From positions 124,001-188,000 of the forward strand of contig JAJEAN010000001.1 in NCBI GenBank assembly GCA_022822725.1: a stretch of 64,000 nucleotides of DNA. Reading direction: 5' to 3'. Under the pieces are notes generated by a model, which saw only the letters and a list, made by a program, of their open reading frames with translations, searched no databases and was not told the DNA's origin. The translations under genes and the position numbers were made by a program. This DNA comes from Candidatus Latescibacterota bacterium. GTDB taxonomy: Bacteria > JAAXHH01. This document shows, in pieces, positions 28,723-39,100 of the stretch; position 1 is the first letter of the stretch, and each line of letters begins with the position of its first letter.

Positions 28723-30120
28723 ATGCCCTACGAAATCGTCATGCCCCGGCTGGGCTGGAACATGGAAGAAGGCACGCTCGTCGAATGGCTGAAACAGGAC
28801 GGCGAGACCGTTCGCCAGGGCGATTCGGTATGCACGATCGAAGGCGACAAGGCCGCGGCGGAAATCGAGTCTTTCGAGACCGGCACGCTGAAGATCCCGG
28901 CTGCATCGCCTCCGCCTGGCCAGACCGTTCCCGTGGGGACGATCCTGGGTTTCGTCGTAGCCGAACACGAAATTGAGACCTTCGATCCGAATGCCGACCG
29001 GGGCCGCGATGGACCAGGTGAAAGCGTTGCGGCGCTTCCCGGGGATGGCGCCGAAGACGGACACGATCCAATCGAGCCCGGTCACGATCCAACCGAACCC
29101 GGCCATGATCTAACCGGAAACGCACCGGACAACTCACGCGACACTGTGCCGACCGGACACGCACCGGACGGGTCACGCGACACTGTGCCGACCGGACACG
29201 CCGCCACGGGTACCCTCCGCGAACAGGACATACCCGCCATCAGTCCCCGGGCCCGCCGCGCGGCCGAGACCACGGGGATCGACTGGCGGTTGTTAAAGGG
29301 AAGCGGGCGATCGGGCCGGATCGTGGAGCGGGACGTGCTCGAAGCCGCCGGCCAGCCCGGACAGCCTGGCCAGCCCGGACAACCCGGACAGCTCAGGCGG
29401 CACGAAGCCGCTACGGATGGACCGGACGGAAAAGCCGCCGTACAGGGCGACATGCGGCAGGTCATTGCCCGCCGGATGGCCGAAGCCCACCGGACCACGG
29501 CGCCGGTCACCCTGCACACCGAGGCGGACGTCACCACCCTTTCGTCGTTTTTCGAGGACGACTTACGGCCGTCCTGGTACGACCTCATGGCCGGGATCGC
29601 CGCCGTCGCCCTCACCGAGCATCCCGTAATGAACGCATCCTGGCGCGACGGCGTGGTGATGAACGACGGAATACACATCGGCATCGCGGTGGACACCGAA
29701 GGCGGGGTGATCGCGCCCGTGATCAGGGACGTGCCCGGCAAATCCCTCCAGGAAATCACCGCGGAATCGAAGCGCCTGATCCGGGCCGCGCGGGACGGCT
29801 GCCTGACGCTCGACCAGATCGAGGGCGGGACCTTCACCCTGACCAACCTGGGCATGTATGACGTCGACGCATTCACCCCGATCATACATTATCCCCAGTG
29901 CGCGATTATCGGGCTCGGACGGGCGGCACCGAGGGTGGTGGTTGTCGACGAATCGAGCGGGGAGACCGGCGTTCGCCGCATGATGGCGCTCAGCCTCACC
30001 TTCGACCACCGGATCGTGGACGGCGCGCCCGCCGCCCGGTTCCTACGGCGTATCAAGCAGCTTGCGGAAGATCCGGAATCAGTTTTAGTAGACGGAAAAC
30101 AGCCTGAAGCACACCTTTGA
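28723..30120 (+). CDS. Dihydrolipoamide acyltransferase (E2)
   Basis: Lipoyl domain (MPRLGWNMEEGTLVEWLKQDGETVRQGDSVCTIEGDKAAAEIESFETG), E3-binding domain (ISPRARRAAETTGIDW), catalytic FDHRIVDG. Confidence 0.93.
   Translation: MPYEIVMPRLGWNMEEGTLVEWLKQDGETVRQGDSVCTIEGDKAAAEIESFETGTLKIPAASPPPGQTVPVGTILGFVVAEHEIETFDPNADRGRDGPGESVAALPGDGAEDGHDPIEPGHDPTEPGHDLTGNAPDNSRDTVPTGHAPDGSRDTVPTGHAATGTLREQDIPAISPRARRAAETTGIDWRLLKGSGRSGRIVERDVLEAAGQPGQPGQPGQPGQLRRHEAATDGPDGKAAVQGDMRQVIARRMAEAHRTTAPVTLHTEADVTTLSSFFEDDLRPSWYDLMAGIAAVALTEHPVMNASWRDGVVMNDGIHIGIAVDTEGGVIAPVIRDVPGKSLQEITAESKRLIRAARDGCLTLDQIEGGTFTLTNLGMYDVDAFTPIIHYPQCAIIGLGRAAPRVVVVDESSGETGVRRMMALSLTFDHRIVDGAPAARFLRRIKQLAEDPESVLVDGKQPEAHL
29062..29200 (+). 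repeat. Nested tandem repeats in E2 linker: 21-bp (x2.6) followed by 39-bp (x2.3) units
   Basis: cacgatccaaycgarcccggy units 29062/29083/29104; gaccggacacgcaccggacgggtcacgcgacactgtgcc-type units 29112/29151/29190. Confidence 0.85.
29350..29394 (+). repeat. 9-bp tandem repeat (ggccagccc/ggacagcct) in E2 linker, 5 units
   Basis: Encodes GQPGQPGQPGQPGQ. Confidence 0.9.
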
Positions 30121-30137
30121 GGAGAATAGAGACGATC

Positions 30138-33100
30138 ATGTCGTCAGAAACGCCATCACGAATGGACGCAAATGCGGGACATCGATCCAGGGGAAAGACC
30201 ATGGGAAATGACGTGTTCGAACGATCGATTGCGATAGTCGGCATGGCGTGCCGGTTTCCCGGCGCACCGGACCTGGATTCATTCTGGCGTCTGCTTGAAA
30301 CGGGCGGGAATGCGGTGACCGAAGGCGTTCCCGGTTCGGGCATCGGACGAATCGGTACGCTGTTCCCGGAAGGTGCGGTAATCAGCGAAGGCTGCAAGTA
30401 CGGTGCCTTCGTGGACGACATAGACCAGTTCGACGAGTCCTTCTTTCGGATTTCGCCGGTCGAAGCCCAGTTACTGGACCCCCAGCAGCGGATGACGCTG
30501 GAAACGAGCTGGCAGGCCCTGGAAGACGCGGGGATCGACCCGGACAGCCTGAAAGGCAGCCGTACCGGGGTCTACACCGGGATCAGCAACGACGAGTATC
30601 GCATGCTGGTCCTGGAATCCACGCGGCCCACCGACGCTGCCTCCTGTCTCTACGCGCTAAGCGGTACGAACCTGAACGGTACCTGCGGCAGGGTCGCCTT
30701 TGTACTGGGTCTGATGGGACCCGTAAAAGCGGTGGACGCGGCCTGCGCGTCGTCCCTGGTTTCGATCCACGACGCAGTATCGGACCTGCAGCACGGCAAG
30801 GCGGACCTGGCCCTTGCGGGCGGCGTACAGGCACTCCTGAATCCCCGAATTTACGAACTGCGCGCCGATTCCATGATGCTGTCCCCGGATGGACAGTGCA
30901 AGACGTTCGACGCGTCGGCGAACGGTTACGTACGAGGCGAAGGATGCGGCGTGGTGGTCCTGAAACGTTTGAGCGACGCGGAGGCCGACGGCGACCGGAT
31001 CTGGGGCGTAATCCGTGGGTCGGCCATTAATCACGGCGGTGCCAGCACGGGTCTGACCGTCCCCCATACCCCCGCGCTCATCAAAGTGATCGAAGACGCG
31101 CTGGACCAGGCGGGGATATCTCCTTCCGACGTGGAATACCTGGAGGCGCACGGAACCGGAACGACCGTAGGCGATCCGATAGAGGTCGACGCCGTGTCCG
31201 AGGTCTACGGCCGGGGACGCGACGCCGACCGCCCGCTGCTGACGGGTTCCGTCAAAACCAACGTCGGCCACCTGGAGTCGGCTGCGGGCGTGGCCGGCCT
31301 GATCAAGGCTGCGCTGGTGGTTAAGCATGGGGTGATTCCGAAGCACCTCCACTTCAACGACCCGAACCCCAGTATCGATTGGGCGCATGTGCCCTTGCGG
31401 ATTACATCGGAGATGACGGACTGGCCGCGCCACGATGGCCGTACGCGTATGGCGGGGGTGAACTCCTTCGGCATTTCCGGGACCAATGCCCACATCCTGG
31501 TGGAGGAATACCGCGCATCATGTGAATCACAGGACAGTAACCGCGAGGTTGCCGGCTCGCCGGTCGCTGTGTCCGTTTCGATACCGGGAACGATGGATGA
31601 CCTGGTTTCGACTGTTCCACCCGACGGCCTGGAACCACGCAAGGTCCGCTTGCTTCCCTTGTCAGGCAAATCGGAAAGCGCGTTACGCGAACTGGCGGGC
31701 CGTTACCTGGCCTGGCTCGACCAACGGACCGCCGAATCGTCGTCCGGCGATGGAGACCTGGAAGGGCTGCTTCCGGACATGGCGTGGACGTCGGGTGTGG
31801 GACGAAGCCATTTCGATCACCGGGCGGGCATCGCCTTCCACGACGTCGGTTCATTGCGGGAACAGCTTACCGGATTGGCTGAGGACGGTCCTGTCGAAAA
31901 CGCCCTGAAACCGGCGAAAATTGCCTTCATCTACACGGGACAGGGCAGCCAGTGGACCGGCATGGGCCAGGCGCTCTATGAGCAGGAGCCTGTGGCGCGT
32001 ACGGTGCTGGATCGTTGTGAGGAAGTGTTCCGCGAGGTACGAGGAACTTCCCTGCTGGACGTCATGTTCGGTCGCAGCGAAGCGGAAGGACCTTTGAACG
32101 ACACCGCCTGGGAGCAGCCGGCGCTTTTCGCACTGGAATGCGCGCTGACGGCCCTCTGGTCGAGTGTCGGCGTGAAGCCCAGCGTGGTCATGGGACACAG
32201 TGTCGGCGAGTTGGCCGCAGCTCATGCCGCGGGCGTATTCGGACTGGAAGATGGGATGCGGTTCGCCGCCAATCGGGGCATCCTGCTTTCCGGGACCGAA
32301 GAAGGCGCCATGGCCGCGGTCTTCGCTCCCGCGGAACGGGTAGCATCGGATCTGGAAGCACTGAACGAAACATCCGACCGAATCGGATCGAATATCTCGG
32401 CAGACAACGGGTCGCACCAGGTGGTAAGCGGAACGATTCCCGGCATTGAAGCCGTCATGCGACACTTCGAATCGGAGGGAATCAGGGTCAGGCGGCTGAA
32501 CACGACCAGGGCATTCCACAGCGCCCTGGTGGAACCGGCCCTGGACGCATTGGAATCGTCACTCGAAGGGGTAACCGTCCATGCCCCGTCGATTGCCGTG
32601 GTCAGCAATCTTACGGGACGGGAAGTAGCATCCGATCACCTCTTCGACGGAGCCTACTGGAGGCGACATGCCCGGGAACCTGTGGCTTTTGCGCAAAGTG
32701 TCGAGACGCTGTCCGCGCTCGGTGTGGACCTGGTCGTCGAGATCGGTCCGCACGCGATCCTGACTCCCATGACCGTCTCGGCCTGGCCGGAAACCCCGCA
32801 GACGCCGACACCCGCGGTATTGTCCAGTCTCACCCGGCCCTCCGGTGATACGCCGAAACCGGAAGCGGGCAGTTTCCTGAGTGCGGTGACGGCGGCGTAC
32901 GAGGCCGGACTTCCGATACGTTTCGAGGGGCTGTTTGCCGGGGAGTCCAGGCGCAGGATTTCGTTGCCGGGTTATCCCTTTCAACGGCGGCGGCATTGGG
33001 TCGAAGCACCGAAACAGCGACGGAGCGGCGCAGACCATCCATTGCTGGGAGACCGCCACGAATCCGCCCGCGGCGAAATCACGTTCGAAACCGAGATCTT

Positions 33101-36100
33101 CCCCTCTGATCCGCCGTGGCTGGACGATCACCGTGTTTTCAACCGCGTTCTGGCCCCAGGCGCCCTGTACGGATCCATGGCCTGTGCCGTATCGATTCTT
33201 GAGGGAAGCGGTCCGATCGTCTTGGAAGACGTGCAGTTACACAACGCGATGGTCTTCGAGGAGGAAGAAGGTGAAAACGGCCGGCGGATACAGGTCGTGC
33301 TCGATGCGACCGAATCGGCACCGTCGAGGGGAATACAGATCTACAGCAAGGGGAATGAAAGCGATTGGACGGTCCACGTGGAAGGGCGCATTGCATCGGG
33401 CGTCCCCGATCCGGAAGCCGGCCAGGCCGGCCGCCGAACCGACCTGGAATCGCTGAAGGCCGGACTCTCCCCCGTGGACGTCGCGGGCTACTACCGGCAA
33501 CGGGCGAGTACGGGGGTCGATCTGGGTCCCGATTTCCGCACGCTGGGCAGCGCATGGTCCCGGCCGGGCGAGGCGGTGGGGGAAATCTCTTTGCCGGAAT
33601 CATATGCCCGGGACGGACTGGACGTGCATCCGCTCGTCCTGGACGGTTGCTTCCAGGTCGTGGGCGTCGCGCGCAACCTGGCGGGGACCGAAGGCGGCGC
33701 GACGTATCTGCCCTTCGGGTGGGAGCGGATGTGGCTGGCTGGGCGGCTGCCGGACCGGGTGACCTGTCACGTGCTGCTCAGCGAATCCTCGCGCGACGCC
33801 GATGCAGATACGGAAGAGACACCAGAGGTACTGAGCGGAGAGATGCGCATTTTCGATATGAACGGCATCCTGGTCGGCCGCCTGAGCGGCTACACGGTGA
33901 AAAGGGCAACCCAGTCGGCTCTGCTGGCGGCGGTCGAGGGTGTGAAGGATCTGCTGTACGAGGTCGTATGGCGCGAACGCGCCCTGCCGCCCGGAATCGA
34001 AGCGGCGGACTTTTTTCCGATGCCATCGGAGGTCGCGGACAACGCCCAGTTGTTTACGGGCTACCTGACGGATGCCGGTGTCGACCCTTTGAACCGGAGC
34101 GCCCTGCTGGCCGACCTGGAGCGATGGTCTCGGTCCCGCGCGCTCGCGGCGCTGGAGGAACTGGGCTGGCAACGTGAAAAAGGCGCCGTGGTGGATCCCG
34201 AGAGTCTCAGGCAGCAACTCGACGTCCTGCCCGAGCATTCGCGCCTCTTTCGCCGGCTCTTCGAGATGCTCGCCCGATCGGGCGTGATGGAAGAGCGGGA
34301 CGACGGGTTCCTCGTGGTCCTGGGTCCGGAAGATCCGCTCCCGGACCACATGCCCGCCGACCTCGAGGCCTTCGCCGACTGGATGAAGGGCAAGTATGCC
34401 CAGGGACAGATCGAGATCGGACTGTTCCAGCGGTCCGGCCTCGCCCTGGTGGAGGTGCTCCGCGGTAGGGAGGACCCCCTTACCCTCCTGTTCAGCAGCG
34501 GTGAGCCGACGGCGGGCGATCTCTACTTGAAAGCGCCCGTTGCGAGGGCGGCGAACAAGATGCTGTCCGAGGCGGTACAGACGCTCGTGTCGGCATTGCC
34601 GGAAGGCCGGCGCCTCAGGGTGATCGAAGTCGGAGCCGGCACCGGATCCGCGACTGCGAACGTATTGCCGGAGCTCCCGGACGGTCGGTTCGACTATACG
34701 TACACGGATATTTCCGCGGGGTTCTTTTCCGAGGCTGAGGCGCGTTTCGGCGATAGCGGAGGGTCCATCGACTATCGCCCCCTGGATATTGAAAAGGATC
34801 CGATCGACCAGGGATTCGAACCTCATGGTTACGACCTGCTGATTGCGTCCAACGTGCTTCACGCCACGAGGTACCTTCAGGAAACCCTTGGCCATTGCTT
34901 GCAACTGCTCGCGCCATCCGGACACCTGATCGCGCTCGAGAACCTCAGCGGGCTGGGTTGGATGGACCTGACCTTCGGACAGCTCGACGGCTGGTGGCGG
35001 TTCGCCGACGATTACCGGCCGCATCATGCCCTGGCAGGCCCCGACGTCTGGCGGAAGGCCCTCGGCGACGCGGGCTTCCAGGAAGCGGAAGTGATTGGGC
35101 CGGGCGGAGCGGATGAGCCCGAAGTATCCAGGACGCTGGACAAGGGCGTGATCGTGGCCCAGGGTCCGGCGAAAGTATCGGAGCCTGCCGGCGCGTGGAT
35201 CCTCACCGAGGACCGGGAAGGACGCGCAGCAGAACTCGCAACCGGGCTGGCGACGCGGAACCAGACGGTCTACCTGGTGCGGGACGCCGAGTCGGTGAAC
35301 GGACGGCCTGCAGCTGCCGGACCGGGTATCATCAGGACCACCTCGGAATACGGTCAACGCGAATCGTGGCGATCGCTGATCGATAACCTGCCGCAGGACG
35401 TACCCTTTAACGGCGTGGTACATCTGGCCGGACTGGGCGGCCACGGTGCGCAGGCCGTCACCGCTGAAATGGCAAAGGATGTGAATCGAGCCGGCGCCAG
35501 TGCTCTTGCGCTCGTGCAAGGACTGATCGACACCGATTCGACCCCGGCCAAGGGTGTCTGGTTCATCACGCACGGGTCGCAGATAATTGAACGAGAGTTG
35601 GGCGGTGAACTCGCAGGCGCCGCCCTGTGGGGATTCGGCAAGGGGGTAGCCCGGGAGGCACCCCATCTGCAACCCAGGATGCTGGATCTTGATCCCGCGG
35701 AGATGGCGCCGGCCCCCGATCTGGTTAACGAACTCCTGTACCCCGACGATGAGAATCATATCATCTACCGCCGCGAACGCCGGTTGGTGGCACGGCTGGT
35801 TCGAATGGGGGACGGCCCCGACCGCCTGGACTTTCCCGAAGATCCGGACTGGGTGCTGGCTCCGGACCCGGCGGGTGTGTTCGATAAACCCTATGTACAA
35901 CCGTTACCGCCGCGCCCCCTCGAACCCTGGGAGGTCCTCGTCGCCGTCGAGGCGGCCGGGCTCAATTTCTGGGACGTCTTCCGGTCCCTCGGTTTCATCG
36001 AAGAGGGTCTGCTGGGGCGGGAAATGTGCGGCTATATCGCCGAGGTGGGATCCGAAGTATCGTCCGTTAACGTGGGCGACCACGTCGTGGGACTGGGCTT

Positions 36101-39100
36101 CGGCGCCTTCGGGCCTCAGATGGTCACCCATGCGGAACTCGTGGCGCCCGCGCCTGAGGGTTTTGCAGTCACCGGTCTCGCCACGATTCCCAGCGCCTTC
36201 GTATCCGCCGCGCTGTCCTTCGAGTATTCGGGACTGGAGGCTGGAGAGAAAGTACTCATTCACGCCGGCGCCGGCGGGGTGGGATTGGCGGCTATCCAGC
36301 TGGTGCAGGCCGCGGGGGCCGAGGTTCATGCCACCGCAAGCGCCCCGAAACAGGCCTATCTCCGTTCGCTGGGCGTGGAGCATATCTACGACAGCCGCAC
36401 GACGGCATTCGGACAGGAAATCCTCGAAGCCACGCAAGGTGAAGGGGTGGACATAGTGCTGAACAGCCTGACAGGCGAGGGATTCATCGAAGCCAGCCTG
36501 TCCTGCCTGAAGCCCGATGGCCGTTTCGTGGAGATGGCCCGCCGTGACATCCTGAGCGAGGACGAGATGGCCGCGGCCCGTCCGGATGTGGCCTACGACA
36601 TCCTGGAGCTGGATGTTCTCAAAAAAACGGACCCCGCCTGGGTCGGCCGCGTTCTGCGGGCAGTCATGGAACGACTGGCGGCGGGAGAACTGAAACCCAT
36701 CATCCACAGCCGCTGGCCGCTGGCCGAAGCAGGGGCCGCCCTGTCCTTCATGCGATCCGCCCGGCATCTCGGAAAGATAGTCGTGACGCCGCCACCGCTG
36801 GTCACAGGCCGTTTGAAGCAGGATCGCTCCTACCTGGTGACGGGAGGACTGGGCGGTATCGGATGTGCGGTGGCCGGCTGGCTCGCGGACCGTGGCGCCG
36901 GCACGATCGTGCTGAATGGTCGTCGCCAACCGGACGCCGAAGCCGAAGAAGCCATACAGAAGCTCCGGGAACGGGGTGTAAAGATAACGGTGGAATTGGC
37001 GGACGTGACGGACTTTTCCGCGGTAGACGCGATGCTTGAGCGCATGGATCGTGAATTACCTCCCCTTGGCGGTGTGATCCACAGCGTGGGCGTGCTATCG
37101 GACGGCGCACTGGGGAATCAGACCTGGGAGAAATTCGAAACCGTGCTGCGGCCGAAGATCCTGGGCGCCTGGCATCTGCACCGGGCTACGCTGGAACGGG
37201 ATCTTGATCTGTTCGTACTCTTCTCGAGCCGTGTAGGCGTCATGGGCAACCCGGGGCAGGCAAACCACGCCATGGCCAATGCGTTCCTGGATCAACTCGC
37301 CGGTCACCGGCGGGCACTGGGGCTTCCGGGTCAGGCCATTGCCTGGGGCGCCTGGTCTGAGATCGGTGAAGCCGCTGAGCAGAAGGACCGGATCGAAAGC
37401 CAGCGCGCGGCACTCGGAGGCCGCTGGTTTACCCCGCAACAGGGCCTGAGGGCGCTGGACAGACTGGTGCGCCAGGATGGAACCCAATCCGTGGTCATGG
37501 CGATGGACTGGTCCGTATTCGCGGAAGCGGCGGAGAGCCAGCCGCCCTTGCTGGAAGATTTGCTGTCTACTGTCCTGGAAACGACGGTCGAAGCCCAGGA
37601 TTCCTCGGATGATGTCCTGACCCGACTGCGGACTACGCCGTCCGCGGAACGGGAGAACATGTTGGTTTCCTTCCTGCAGCAGGAAGTGCAATCGGTGCTT
37701 CGGCTGTCATCCGCACCCGCGCCTTCGGTGGGGTTTTTCGACCTCGGCATGGATTCACTGATGGCGGTCGAGTTGAGAAATCGGTTGAATCGTGCGCTTG
37801 CGGGCAGCTATACGGCACCCAATACATTGGTTTTCGACTATCCGGATATCGCGTCGCTCGCCACGCACCTGCTCGACGAGGTCGGTGAAACCGCCGGAGA
37901 TTCCGGTGATTTAACCACCATAGATACCGCAAGTGATGTTGACAACGTCTCTCAGGCACCACCTGAACCGCTGATTGAGACCGTCACGCGGCAGGACAAC
38001 GAAGGTATCGCCATCATAGGCATGGCGTGTCGCTTTCCCGGCGCTCCCGATCTGAACGCCTTCTGGAATATGTTGGAAGAAGGTACGGATGCCGTCACTG
38101 ATACCCGTCCCGACGCCGCCTCGGCAAATGTAACGTCAGACGAATCGGACCAGGGCAGCGAAGGTTGGCGCCGTGGGGGATTCATAGGCGGCATCGACCG
38201 GTTCGATGCGAGATTCTTCAGGGTATCGCCACTGGAAGCGCGCAGCATGGATCCCCAGCAGCGACTCTTGCTGGAGACGAGTTGGCATGCTATCGATGAC
38301 GCGGGCGTCAATCCCGACCGGCTCAGGGGTTCGCGTACGGGCGTGTACACAGGCATTTCTTCCAGCGAGTACCGCGATCTGATGATGAGCCGGGGAGACG
38401 GAGTCAATTACCTGGGTACAGCAAGGAGCCTGGCCGTGAGCCGGATATCCTTCCTGTTGGGCCTGGAAGGACCCTCGATACCCGTGGAACTGAATTGTGC
38501 CTCCGCGCTTTTCGCTGTTCACCAGGCCGTGGCCAGCCTTCGTCTCGGAGAAGTAGACATGGCCCTTGCCGGTGGCGTGAATACGGTGCTGTCCCCCGAT
38601 ATCACGTCGGAAATGGCGTACCTGGGCATGCTGTCCGATGAGGGTCGTTGCTACGCCTTCGACGCCAGAGCGGACGGTTTCGTGCGTGGCGAAGGCTGCG
38701 GCGTAATCGTACTGAAACGACTGAGCGACGCTGAAGCGGACGGAGACCGGATCTGGGGCGTGATTCGCGGTTCGGCGGTCAACCAGAACGGCGCTACCGC
38801 GGGTCCCACGGTGCCCAATGGACCCGCGCAGGTACGAGTGATCGAAGACGCGCTGACACAGGCGGACGTTGCTCCCGCGGAAGTGGATTACCTGGAAGCC
38901 CACGGTGCCGGCTCGGCGCTGGGCGATCCGATCGAGGTGCAGGCGGCCGCAGCGGTTTATGGCAGAGGACGCGCACCGGATCGGCCTCTCCTGATCGGGT
39001 CGGTGAAGACCAATATCGGTCACCTCGAGTCCGCTGCCGGCCTCGCCGGACTGATCAAAGTGGTCATGGCGATGCGCCATAGGCGAATCCCGAAACAACT

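Noticed and set aside
33600-35900. 766-aa minus-strand ORF inside the PKS
   Set aside because: Antisense to well-conserved PKS domains; typical high-GC frame artefact with no recognisable motif.
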